NCBI RefSeq assembly: GCF_000420705.1
Contig: NZ_ATVL01000013.1
Span: 78,251-142,250, forward strand
Length of the DNA: 64,000 bases
Source: Hymenobacter norwichensis DSM 15439
GTDB taxonomy: Bacteria; Bacteroidota; Bacteroidia; Cytophagales; Hymenobacteraceae
Reading direction: 5' to 3'
Part shown: positions 52,712 to 62,300 of the stretch, in pieces
Layout of the letters: the number at the start of each line of letters is the position of its first letter
Position numbering within the stretch: position 1 is the stretch's first letter
Made by a program: the position numbers and the translations under genes
The notes under the pieces: model-generated
The model's input: only the letters and a program-made list of their open reading frames with translations
Databases searched by the model: none
Told to the model about the DNA's origin: nothing

Positions 52712-53818
52712 CAGCCTTATATTCATCAACTGCCGACGTGGCCGCAGTTCACTTGGCAGCCGGCCGCGTTGGAAAGCCTGCTGGGTGCTGTGCGGCACCA
52801 GCAAGGGCGTCTACTGGGCCGACTCGATAACCTGGGGCTGGAGGTGAGAGCGGAAGCGACCCTGCAGACGCTCACGCTGGACGTGCTCAAGTCCAGTGAA
52901 ATTGAAGGGGAACTGCTCCCCCCCGCCTCCGTGCGCTCCTCGCTCGCCTATCGCCTGGGCTTGGAGCAGGCCGGCCTGCCGCCGGTTGATCGGCGGGTGG
53001 AAGGCGTGGTGGCGATGATGCTCGACGCCACGCAGCAGGCCGAGGCGCCGCTAACCGCCGAACGCCTGTTTGGCTGGCACCACGCCTTATTTCCTATGGG
53101 GCACAGTGGCTTGTACCCGCTACGAGTAGGCGCCTGGCGTACGGGGCCCATGCAGGTCGTCTCGGGTCCGATGGGGCGGGAACGCGTGCACTACGAGGCC
53201 CCGGCCGCTGACGAGTTGGCCGCGCAGATGGAGCAGTTCCTGACCTGGTTCAACACCCCGTTGGGGCTAGATCCTGTCCTCAAAGCCGCCCTCGCCCACT
53301 TCTGGTTTGTTACCATCCATCCCTTTGACGACGGCAATGGCCGCATCGCCCGCGCCATTGCTGATCTGCAACTCGCCCGGGCCGATGGCACCGCCCAGCG
53401 CTGCTACAGCATGTCGGCCCAGATTCAGGCCGAACGCCAAACCTACTATGACCTGCTGGAAACCAGCCAGCGCGGCCCGCTCGATCTGACACCCTGGCTG
53501 ACGTGGTTTCTGCAGTGCCTCGGCAGAGCGCTCACCAGTGCTGAACACACCCTGGCGCAGGTGCTGGCCAAGGCCCAGTTTTGGGAGCAGCATCGGCTCA
53601 CGCCGCTCACGGAGCGGCAGCGCCGGCTGGTGCAGCGGCTACTGGACGGCTTTGAGGGCAAACTCACTACCTCGAAATGGGCCCGCATGGCCAAGTGCTC
53701 CCAGGACACGGCCGGACGCGACATTGCCGATCTGATCGATAAGGGGATTCTGCGCAAAGAAGGCGCAGGTGGCCGGAGCACCAGTTATTGCTTAGCCCCC
53801 GAGGAAACGAGCGGTTAA
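52700..53818 (+). CDS. Fic-family AMP-transferase with C-terminal helix-turn-helix
   Basis: A 372-residue protein. The inhibitory helix motif SSEIEG (Ser65 to Gly70, [S/T]xxxE[G/N]) lies N-terminal to the fold, as in class II Fic proteins. The active site is HPFDDGNGRIAR with His207. The C-terminal part (LTTSKWARMAKCSQDTAGRDIADLIDKGIL) is a winged helix. It transfers AMP to a protein side chain and may be a phage-defence or stress switch. It stands alone, with a repeated operator at its start. Confidence 0.92.
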   Translation: MRRIQPYIHQLPTWPQFTWQPAALESLLGAVRHQQGRLLGRLDNLGLEVRAEATLQTLTLDVLKSSEIEGELLPPASVRSSLAYRLGLEQAGLPPVDRRVEGVVAMMLDATQQAEAPLTAERLFGWHHALFPMGHSGLYPLRVGAWRTGPMQVVSGPMGRERVHYEAPAADELAAQMEQFLTWFNTPLGLDPVLKAALAHFWFVTIHPFDDGNGRIARAIADLQLARADGTAQRCYSMSAQIQAERQTYYDLLETSQRGPLDLTPWLTWFLQCLGRALTSAEHTLAQVLAKAQFWEQHRLTPLTERQRRLVQRLLDGFEGKLTTSKWARMAKCSQDTAGRDIADLIDKGILRKEGAGGRSTSYCLAPEETSG

Positions 53819-53903
53819 GAACGAGCACGGCTTGTCCGTTATACGCACGGGTCTCGATTATACAGAAGCAGGATATCGGCTCAAAACTACCCAAATCTTA
53901 GCG

Positions 53904-53941
53904 TGTCACATTAGTTGAACGGACGTTTAAGAAATGTGACA
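53904..53941. promoter_or_regulatory. Inverted repeat upstream of recombinase
   Basis: TGTCACATT and its complement AATGTGACA are separated by 20 bases, 40 bases before the recombinase start at 53981. It is a candidate recombination site or operator. Confidence 0.4.
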
Positions 53942-53980
53942 AAGCAGTATCTTGCACTGTTTTCCTCTGATTTCTACTCG

Positions 53981-54655
53981 ATGACGTGCTACGTCGCCTA
54001 CTTCCGCGTGAGCACTGCCCGCCAAGGGCAGTCCGGGTTGGGACTCGAAGCGCAGCAAGCGGCGGTGCGGAATTTCGTGGGAACCGAGGCGAGCATCGTG
54101 GCGGAGTACATTGAAATCGAGAGTGGGCGCAAGAACAGTCGGCCACAGTTACAGGCTGCCATTACGAGAGCCAAGCAGGAGGGAGTCGTACTGCTCGTGG
54201 CCAAGCTCGACCGCTTGGCGCGCAACGTGGCCTTCCTAGCTGCGCTGATGGAAAGTCACGTTCGCTTCAAAGCCGTGGACTTGCCGGAAGCCGATGAGTT
54301 TACCTTGCACATCCTAGCAGCCGTCGCGCAGAAGGAGGCGACCGCTATTTCTACCCGAACCAAGGATGCGCTCGCTGCCAAGAAGGCGCGGGGCTTTCAG
54401 CTCGGCACGCCCGCTAACCTGACGACAGCAGCGCGAGAGAAATCGTGGGTGTCGCTTCAGCACAATGCCCAGACCAATCTGAACAATCGGCAAGCCGCCC
54501 AATTAGCCGTGCTATTACGAGCGACTGGGGTGAGCTTGCGCGAGATTGCCAACAAGCTCAATGAGTCGGGGTACCGAACGAGGCGAGGGAAGGCCTTCCA
54601 TCCCATGGGCGTCAAGCGCTTGCTGCCTACAGTAGAAAGCAGCACCCTCGTATAA
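53981..54655 (+). CDS. Serine recombinase (resolvase-like)
   Basis: A 224-residue recombinase. The start at 53981 (MTCYVAYFRVSTARQGQ) is preferred over 53915 because the motif begins there; Ser11 is the nucleophile. LLVAKLDRLARNVAFL carries the conserved Arg residues. The C-terminal end GVSLREIANKLNESGYRTRRGKAFHPMGV is the extended DNA-binding part. It is a clear relative of the gene at 55404; both contain IVAEYIEIESGRKN. The two bracket a SUKH-3 gene. Confidence 0.9.
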   Translation: MTCYVAYFRVSTARQGQSGLGLEAQQAAVRNFVGTEASIVAEYIEIESGRKNSRPQLQAAITRAKQEGVVLLVAKLDRLARNVAFLAALMESHVRFKAVDLPEADEFTLHILAAVAQKEATAISTRTKDALAAKKARGFQLGTPANLTTAAREKSWVSLQHNAQTNLNNRQAAQLAVLLRATGVSLREIANKLNESGYRTRRGKAFHPMGVKRLLPTVESSTLV

Positions 54656-54734
54656 GGTAAGCACTGGTTGCTGCCTTTGACTTGATAAATACCAGCAATC
54701 GACAGAGTAAAGCACGCTTCCTTTCATCACCTCT

Positions 54735-55196
54735 ATGACGACCTTCTCTGCTTCTACCCATTCGGTGTTGACAACAGCGGGCTGGCACCCGGGCCGGCGG
54801 GTCATCACCCTAGGCTATCGGCTAGCGCTGGCGGTAGAAGGTTATCCCTGGTTTGCGGCGGTAGAGCAGTTCTTACAAGCGTTTGGCGGGCTACAGGTTT
54901 CGTGTACTGAAGCGGGAAGCAACGACACGTTTCACTTCCACGCGCGCAAAGCGGCCGGTGACGTAGATAGCTCATGGGTGTTGCAGAACTACGCCCAACG
55001 TCTCGGTAACCCGACCCTGTGTGTTATTGGCCAAGCTTATGCCAATTACTTGTTGCTCTTTATGGACGACACCGGGAAGGTGTATGGCGGGTATGATGAC
55101 TACCTCTGCATCCTAGCTAGTAGCGGCGAAGCGGCAATTGAAGCGATCTGTCAGCGCCAACCCGTGCAGGAGATTCCAGACCTAATGGACGAATGA
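54735..55196 (+). CDS. SUKH-3-type immunity protein
   Basis: A 153-residue protein. The pattern LTTAGWHPGRRVI, then FLQAFGGLQVSC, FHFHARKAAGD and FMDDTGKVYGGYDDYLCILASSGEAAIEAI is that of the SUKH-3 family, immunity proteins against polymorphic toxins. No toxin is adjacent. It is carried between two related serine recombinases. Confidence 0.75.
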   Translation: MTTFSASTHSVLTTAGWHPGRRVITLGYRLALAVEGYPWFAAVEQFLQAFGGLQVSCTEAGSNDTFHFHARKAAGDVDSSWVLQNYAQRLGNPTLCVIGQAYANYLLLFMDDTGKVYGGYDDYLCILASSGEAAIEAICQRQPVQEIPDLMDE

Positions 55197-55330
55197 CAGC
55201 CACTCAACGGGATTCTGCTACTTTTCCCGATCCACCTTCCTCCCTTTGCTGAAAGTGCTATACTGCACATCGTATTGAGCGAAAAATTAGTTTGTTAATT
55301 AGCTTTATATCAACTTGTTATAAATATAAA

Positions 55331-55365
55331 GTAACGTTCTTAGGGTAACGTCTTTAACATGTAAC
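55331..55365. promoter_or_regulatory. Three direct GTAAC repeats upstream of the second recombinase
   Basis: GTAACGTTCTTAGG, GTAACGTCTTTAAC and GTAACTTCC start at 55331, 55345 and 55361, spaced 14-16 bases, 40-70 bases before the start at 55404. They may be recombinase sites or operators. Confidence 0.4.
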
Positions 55366-55403
55366 TTCCGTATTTTGCGGGGGATTTTAGATGATTTCCC
55401 TCT

Positions 55404-56084
55404 ATGGACTATGTGTTGTATCTACGGGCATCGACCTTACGGCAGGGCGTAAGCGGGCTGGGGTTGGAAGGGCAACGAATGATTGCGCACCGGTTCCTGC
55501 AGGACGGGGACCGCATCGTGGCCGAGTACATAGAGATCGAGAGTGGGCGCAAGAACAACCGGCCCGAGATGGCCGAGGCGATTGCCGAGAGCAAAGCAGT
55601 GGGGGCGGTGCTACTCGTGGCCGAAATGTCGCGGTTGGCCCGAAGTGTGTACTTTACTTCCAAGCTGATGGAGGAGAAAGTACGTTTCAAGGCCTGTGAC
55701 ATCCCCCATGCCGACGAGTTTACCATTAACATCCTGGCGGCCGTGGCCCAGAAGGCCGCCAAGGATATCTCGGATTCAACCAAGCGGGGACTAGCCGCCA
55801 AGAAAGCGAGGGGCTTTACGCTAGGTAACCCCGAGAACTTTACCGACGTTTCCCGGGCAATGGGACGGGCGGTTGTCAAACAGAACGCTGTTGAAGCCGT
55901 AGCTAACAAGCAGGCACGACGACTAGCTACGTTGTTAAGGCGTGATGGTCTCACGCTGGAGAGTATTGCCGCTGAACTGAATTCTCACGGGTACCACACA
56001 CGGCGGGGTAAGGCGTTCTACAAAACCTCTGTTCTTCGCTTATTAAATACGAATACCCCGACACTAGCTGATGGACTTTATTAA
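55404..56084 (+). CDS. Serine recombinase, paralogue of the 53981 gene
   Basis: A 226-residue recombinase. The catalytic Ser10 lies in YVLYLRASTLRQGVSGLGL. The Arg-rich region VLLVAEMSRLARSV and the shared block IVAEYIEIESGRKN, plus ADEFTINILAAVAQKAA, tie it to the upstream copy. The C-terminal DNA-binding end is GLTLESIAAELNSHGYHTRRGKAFYKTS. Two related enzymes 0.75 kb apart around one small cargo gene look like stacked insertions or a cassette. Confidence 0.9.
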   Translation: MDYVLYLRASTLRQGVSGLGLEGQRMIAHRFLQDGDRIVAEYIEIESGRKNNRPEMAEAIAESKAVGAVLLVAEMSRLARSVYFTSKLMEEKVRFKACDIPHADEFTINILAAVAQKAAKDISDSTKRGLAAKKARGFTLGNPENFTDVSRAMGRAVVKQNAVEAVANKQARRLATLLRRDGLTLESIAAELNSHGYHTRRGKAFYKTSVLRLLNTNTPTLADGLY

Positions 56085-56336
56085 ACGAGTCCAGATTTTT
56101 CACCATTATTATATTGAAAGAGCTTAATTTATCATCTTTTCAATCCCATTCCGATAATTCTTCCATTGAAGTTTTCTTCTCAAGCGACATTCCTTAGGCG
56201 TAACACTCTACCCTATATTTGCTTACAGAAATGCATTACTTAGCTCTTAGAGTAGCATATTGATTAAACGGCAACAAATTCCAATAACCTAACACTTAAG
56301 AAGAAAACTGTAGTTTCAGATTAACTCGCCCTTTTT

Positions 56337-57728
56337 ATGTTAAAAAATCTTCGTATCCAAAATTTTAAATCTTGGCAGGATACCAGTAATATTCACTTTA
56401 GCAACCTCACTGGTTTCTTTGGTACTAATTCGTCTGGTAAATCTAGTATCCTGCAATTTCTCTTGATGTTGAAACAAACAGTGGAGTCATCAGATAGATC
56501 ACAACTATTGAACTTAGGTGATAATAGGTCATACACTGATTTAGGAACCCTATTTGATGTTATATATATGCGAAAAGATCCATCCACAATTCATTTCGTT
56601 ATTGAGTGGAGATCCATGATAGAGAGGCTGTTTTCAACAAAACAGAATCGCATGTTTAAATGGTCAGATTACGATAGCATCTTTAGCAGTACAATTAGAA
56701 AAAGAGGAGACAATATTTCTTTGCAAAACTATTCTTACGAAGTAGAAAATAAATCAGTAAAATTAAAAATGACTGGTAAAGAGGATATTAGCAATAATCC
56801 TGTTTACTCTTTTACAACACAAGGATTCATTGGCACTGAAATTCATGATGCTATTAAGTTCCCACAGCGCTTTACTGAAGTAAATAAATTCTATGGTTTA
56901 CCATCTGGCTTTGGTTTGCCCTCGGATCAATATGATGAAATTGCAAAATGGATTTTCGATTTCGAACTTCTCTTTACTAGAACATATTACTTAGGCCCAC
57001 TACGCGAGTATCCAAATAGATTATATATATGGGGGGGAGAACAGCCAGAAGGGGTAGGTAATCGTGGGGAAAAAGCAGTTGCCGCTTTATTAGCCTCGAG
57101 GAATAGGGGAGCTACTATTAATATAGAAGAAAAAAATATCAAGCGTACTGTAGAGGAGCACGTAGCCTATTGGCTTAAGGAATTAGGGTTAATTCATTCT
57201 TTTATTGTTCAGCCTATAGCGCCTAATCGTAAAGAGTATGAAGTCCGTATCCAGCGCACTGCAGAATCAGCTAGCGTGTTTCTGACAGATGTAGGTTTTG
57301 GCATTTCACAAATTTTGCCAGTATTAGTTTTGCTTTTTTATGTACCCGAGGGTTCCACTGTGATTCTGGAGCAACCGGAAATTCATCTACATCCTGCTGT
57401 CCAAGCTGGTTTAGCTGATGTTTTTATTGATGCCATTAAGCGTCGGCGTCTACAAATTGTCTTAGAAAGTCATTCAGAACACTTGTTACAGCGTTTACAG
57501 CGCCGCATGGCTGAATTTGGTGTTGAGGATGAAAAGGGGTTTGATTCCGATCAAGCGGCTCTTTACTTCACAGATATTGAGGCAGGCCGATCTAAGCTCA
57601 CTCCATTAGCGCTGGACGATTACGGAAATATTAGCAATTGGCCAGTTGGTTTCTTTGGTGATCCATTCGCTGATGCTGCGGCAATGATGGATGCACAAAT
57701 GCGGCGTAAAATATCTCAGTCGTCATAG
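56337..57728 (+). CDS. AAA ATPase, DUF3696/OLD-like
   Basis: A 463-residue SMC-like ATPase. The Walker A motif is GTNSSGKSS at residues 29-37. A long mixed insertion follows. TDVGFGISQILPVLVLL is the signature region, VILEQPEIHLHP (342-353) is Walker B, and ESHSEHLLQRLQRR contains the switch His. The tail (FTDIEAGRSKLTPLALDDYGNISNWPVGFFGD) is typical of DUF3696. GC content is far below that of the neighbours. The gene lies 3 bases before a PIN-like gene. It resembles ATPase subunits of two-gene anti-phage systems. Confidence 0.88.
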   Translation: MLKNLRIQNFKSWQDTSNIHFSNLTGFFGTNSSGKSSILQFLLMLKQTVESSDRSQLLNLGDNRSYTDLGTLFDVIYMRKDPSTIHFVIEWRSMIERLFSTKQNRMFKWSDYDSIFSSTIRKRGDNISLQNYSYEVENKSVKLKMTGKEDISNNPVYSFTTQGFIGTEIHDAIKFPQRFTEVNKFYGLPSGFGLPSDQYDEIAKWIFDFELLFTRTYYLGPLREYPNRLYIWGGEQPEGVGNRGEKAVAALLASRNRGATINIEEKNIKRTVEEHVAYWLKELGLIHSFIVQPIAPNRKEYEVRIQRTAESASVFLTDVGFGISQILPVLVLLFYVPEGSTVILEQPEIHLHPAVQAGLADVFIDAIKRRRLQIVLESHSEHLLQRLQRRMAEFGVEDEKGFDSDQAALYFTDIEAGRSKLTPLALDDYGNISNWPVGFFGDPFADAAAMMDAQMRRKISQSS

Positions 57729-57731
57729 AGC

Positions 57732-58223
57732 ATGTATTTCATAATTGATACGAATGTACCATTGACTGCCAATAATGCGTCAAGTGCGGGGCCGGAATGT
57801 GTACGTGCTGCTATAGCCCGCATTCTTCAATTGCAAAGCGCTGAAATATTGGTCCTTGATGACAATTTTTTAATTCTACGTGAATATCAAAACAAGTTGA
57901 ATACTTCTGGGCAGCCAGGGTTAGGTGATGCTTTCTTGCTATGGGCTCTACGTAATCACACCAATTCAGCTCATTGTTCTCTCGTGCATCTGCTTGTATC
58001 TATAGATGGAAACTTTACAGATTTTCCATCTGATCCTAGGCTTATTTCTTTTGACCCTTCTGACCGTAAATTTGTAGCAGCAGCACGTGCTCATCATGCA
58101 AACCCACCTATTGTTAACGCTACGGACTCTGACTGGTATCATGATCGTGTAGCTTTAACTGAAAATGGGGTTCAGTTAGAGTTTATTTGTCCACAAGAAA
58201 TGACTCTAGCTCGGAGAACTTAG
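57732..58223 (+). CDS. PIN-like nuclease coupled to the AAA ATPase
   Basis: A 163-residue protein. The first strand FIIDTNVPLTANN gives Asp6 and Asn8. Glu51 lies in ILREYQNKL, and FDPSDRKFVAAARAH has Asp111. VNATDSDW has Asp132 and Asp134. This arrangement of acidic residues is that of PIN-domain RNases. The start lies 3 bases after the ATPase stop, so they form an operon. I infer that the ATPase controls the nuclease; the trigger and target are unknown. Confidence 0.75.
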   Translation: MYFIIDTNVPLTANNASSAGPECVRAAIARILQLQSAEILVLDDNFLILREYQNKLNTSGQPGLGDAFLLWALRNHTNSAHCSLVHLLVSIDGNFTDFPSDPRLISFDPSDRKFVAAARAHHANPPIVNATDSDWYHDRVALTENGVQLEFICPQEMTLARRT

Positions 58224-58299
58224 TTGTATAAGCTTAATATATACTCTCTATACAGCAGTACATTCAATCGAAGGTGTACGCTTCCCCTAAATATGGCCT

Positions 58300-59218
58300 T
58301 TAATATATCTTGGTAGTAGGTGGTATAGCAATTTCATGATTGGTGTACATGGTATCGGCAGTAGCGAAACCAAGCTTTAGCATCGTCGCTGGTATCCAGT
58401 CGATCGCGATATACGCAGAGCCAGTTCCAATGCTTCTTGGGTGCGGACCTGAGCCTCGCGTAACTTGATTTTGAGCTTGCTCGACGGGGGAGAAGTTGGG
58501 AGAGTAGAGCGGCAGAAACCACAGCTCGACGCCGCGCTGGGCAAGTTCCTGCTCCACGCCGGCCAAGTGATGCACCTACAGGTTGTCGAGTAGGAGCCGC
58601 CACGACACAACTCTGGCGCCAGCACGCGAGCTAGATAGAAGGCAAAACTACGCTTGGTCAGCGCCCCTTCCAGCACCTGCATGCCGCGCAGTCCGCCCAC
58701 GCCCAACGCTCTGATCAGCGTCAGTGCCCGGCCGCGCCGCAGTGATACACCTTGGCGTACACGCTGGCTGCCGCGGGCGCGGGAGAAGCGCCGCGTATAA
58801 TCCAGCTGCAGACCCGTCTTGTTAAGGAAGTAAAACCGGTGCACACCCTGGCACACGGCCACCTATTTTAAGTGCTGATGCCGGAGTAGGCGCCCCCACT
58901 CCGTGTCGCGCTCCGCCGCGTGCACGCTTTTTTGCGCCGCCAGCCCTGCTCGTTTAGCACTCGCCACACCACGCCTTGGAAAACGGGCCGCCCAGTATGG
59001 GCCGTTAGCGCCTCTCGTAGCTCGGCAAGCGTCGCGTCTGGTTGCCACTACACCTGCGTGAGGAACCAGTCCTGCCGGTCCGCATTCGGGCAGCGCGAGA
59101 GCTTAGCCACAAACGAGAGACTCACACCGAATTGTGCCGCCACCTCGTGCTACGGTCATTCCGGCTGCTGGCACGCGGCGGCGATTTTCTCGCGTAAATC
59201 AAGGGAATAAAGGGGCAT
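58300..59218 (-). pseudogene. Dead IS630-family transposase
   Basis: The start at 59218 reads MPLYSLDLREKIAAACQQPE, then a stop codon; further stops and frameshifts follow. The HTH (AAQFGVSLSFVAKL) and the second HTH with RPVFQGVVWRVLNEQGW are visible. The DDE part continues in other frames (GVHRFYFLNKTGLQLDY; RGMQVLEGALTKRSFAFYL) and ends with ELWFLPLYSPNFSPVEQAQNQV, the IS630 end motif. It cannot make a full protein. It lies just upstream of the STAND gene and could affect its promoter. Confidence 0.75.
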
Positions 59219-59310
59219 CTTGGCCTCTACGCACTCGCCCTGAAAAGTGTACACTGGTCTTGAAACTGCTATAATTGCAACGTGAGTAGTAGTGCGTTAA
59301 AGACTGCCGT

Positions 59311-62300
59311 ATGCACAAATCAGTATCAGCGAAAGGCGAACGGCAAGCTATCGGGGGCTTTCTACCGCAATTTGGCGAGTTTGCCTGGCTGGCTTACCGG
59401 CAGTTGCTGCACAACTCCCTAGAGTGGGTCCGAGTGGCCGACCCAGAGGCCCAGCAGTTAGATGACATTCTCTACGCCACTAAGACGACAGTTTTTGCCT
59501 ATCAGGTCAAATGGACTATTGCCGGAGCCGCCATCTCGCTGAGTGCCTTCAGTCAACTGCTACCTTTGCTGGTGCGCAGCTGGCAGGGATTGCGCACCAA
59601 ATATCAGCCGGAACATAAGCAGGTACTCGCACACCTGCTCACGAATAAGCGCCTGACCAGCAACGATAGGATTACGCACCAAAAAGCCGTTATCGGTTCT
59701 ACCGCGGCATTCTTTGTCGAAGCTTGGCAACCCCTGCAAAACCGGCAGCTCGTGCCGGCCAAATGGCAACCCATACTGACCCGGCTGGCCCAGGCCAGCA
59801 AGGTCAGTTGGGCAGAGTTCGAAGAGTTTGCGGCGCACTTTATGTTTGTGCCAGCCTATCAACCCAAGGATTTCAGCGTCGTCCGGGCCGGGTACAATCA
59901 GCTGGACGGCGACCTGGACGATTTTCGCTCCTACCTGCTGGAAAGTGTAGGCCACCCCGACCGGCTGGTGCAGCTAACCCGAAGCCATCTTATTTCGGCA
60001 CTAGGCTGGCAAGCGCGCTTCGAGACAACATTCACTCACGAGTTGTTTGTCGATAAAGCCAGATATCAGCCTATTCGTGGCACCATCGCGCAACTGGAAG
60101 CAAAGCTAGCTGCCCACTCGGGTGGTTATCTATTTTTGACCGGTACGCCGGGAGCAGGCAAGTCAACGCTACTCACGCAGTGGGCAGATGAACGACGGAC
60201 GCGCTTCCTTTTGGAGCGAATCATTCGCTACTTCGCTTTTGATTTCAACAATCCGGAGAAGAATTACCACGCTCGGGGCGATTCTACAGCTTTCTTCTTC
60301 GATTTGGTCTTTCAGATTAAAACCGAGGGTATCTACCCTCGTGATGTGCTGCCATACCCGAATTTGGCTTTCCTACGGGGGGTATTCTACGAGCAGCTGC
60401 GGCTGTTGGGCGAAGACTTTGCACGGGATGGACGGCGCACCATCCTGCTTATCGACGGGCTCGACCATGTGCCCCGGGAGTATACCAAAGCGGCGCATAG
60501 CCTGTTGGACGAATTGCCCCTGCCAGCGACATTGCCTGACGGAGTATATATAGTCCTAGGTAGCCAGTCGTTTGAGCTAACGGACATTAGTGAGGAAATT
60601 CAGGCAAGTTGGCGGGACGAGGAACGTGCTGTAACCATCGAACCGCTGAACCGCCGGGAGGTACTGAGCTTCATTGAAGCTGCAGACCTGCACCCTGCAC
60701 TAACTTCTGAGCAGCAGCGACTTATCCTCCATAAGTCGCAGGGCCACCCGCTGTATTTGGCTTACCTGCTGGAGAGAATCCGGAAGGCGGCGGACCGGGA
60801 TAAGGCCTTAGTTGGCTTCGGGCGTATCGACGGCAACATCGAGGTCTACTACCGAAAAATATGGAAGGCTATTAAGCCGAAGCCGAAACTTGTGTACCTG
60901 CTAGGCCTGCTGGCGCACATCACAGGTTCTATCAACTTGGATTTTGTGCGGGAATGGCCGGTTAAGAAGGCGCTACTCCAAACGCTGGTCGATAAAACCA
61001 AGGTGCTCTTCTACATCGTAGGCGACGGCTGGACCTTTTTCCACAACTCTTTCCGGCAGTTTCTAATCCAGCAGACCACGCTGGATCCACTGACTGGCCG
61101 GCCCGACACCACCGTGGAAGCTGCTTTCCATCGGCAGCTGGCCACGTACTACGAAGTCTCGAAGGCCGAGCCAGACTGGTTGGCCCTAGGGCACTGGTTT
61201 CGGGCTGGGGACTTCGCACAGTTTCAGCGCTTAGCTACTCCCGCCCACTTTGGGAACCAACTACTGCGCTTCCGGCCGGTGGCCGACATCCGGCGCGATA
61301 TCCGGCTGGGCTTGGAGGTTGCCGGGCAAACTCAGGACGTCGTAGCCCTGACGCGCTACGTCTTGATATATGCCGAGCTGGAGAGCCGCCTGCGGATGGT
61401 AGACCCATCCAATTTTGTTGACGACCTGATACAGTTGGGGCAGCCGGCCCGTGCCCGACAGTACCTACGAGAGGGCCGTACCCTGCGGGAAAGTGACGCC
61501 TTCAGCCTCTACGCAGCCCGGGTATTCTACGATACCGGTGACCACCCAGAAGCCGCCATGCTGCTGAGCCTAGCCGAGCCAGCGATGGTACAGGAGAAAG
61601 CTATCATCATCGAAAATGGCCACGATGAGGACGTTACTGAACGAACGCTGGCACGGTGGGTGGAAGTGGCAGTGCACTTCCAAGAATTACCCCGGCTGCT
61701 AACCCGGCTGAACAATATCAAGGTGCTCGATGAAACCGGTCTGCGTCGCTCAGCCGCCGAGTGGACCGTTAACCTGCGGCTTTCCCTGCTACAGGAATTG
61801 GCCACCCGGCTGGTCAACGTGCGGTACTGGGAGCAGTTAGAAGTGGTGCTGGCTGAGTTCCGCCCACCTCACGAGCGGCAGATGCAGTACTTTTTCGAGG
61901 TGCTACAAGCCGCCATTACACAGTGCTTGGCTGACGGCGACCAGCCCCGGGCCGCTCACTACCTAGCGATGCTGCTGGCGGAGTTTTCGATTGACCGGCT
62001 GCGAGGAGCGTCTCGGATATATGTAGCCGACTTGCTTTATCAGGTAAATGAAGACCCTGCCTCGTTCAGCCAGTGGCTGACAGGTGTTCCTTCGTTCCTC
62101 CTAACTGGCCGGGACTTGGATGCTTGGGATAAGACGCTAGCAGAATTCTGGCCGTTTATTCTACTGCAGAAACTGCGCTGGCTCAGTGGGCAGGGGGTAT
62201 CTACGCTGGTGGCAGTACCGGCTGCTCCTTCTGGGTCAGATGAGGAACCCGTAGTGAATTTTCAGCGGCGACTAGCGCTACTGGCAGAGCTATGGGCTGA

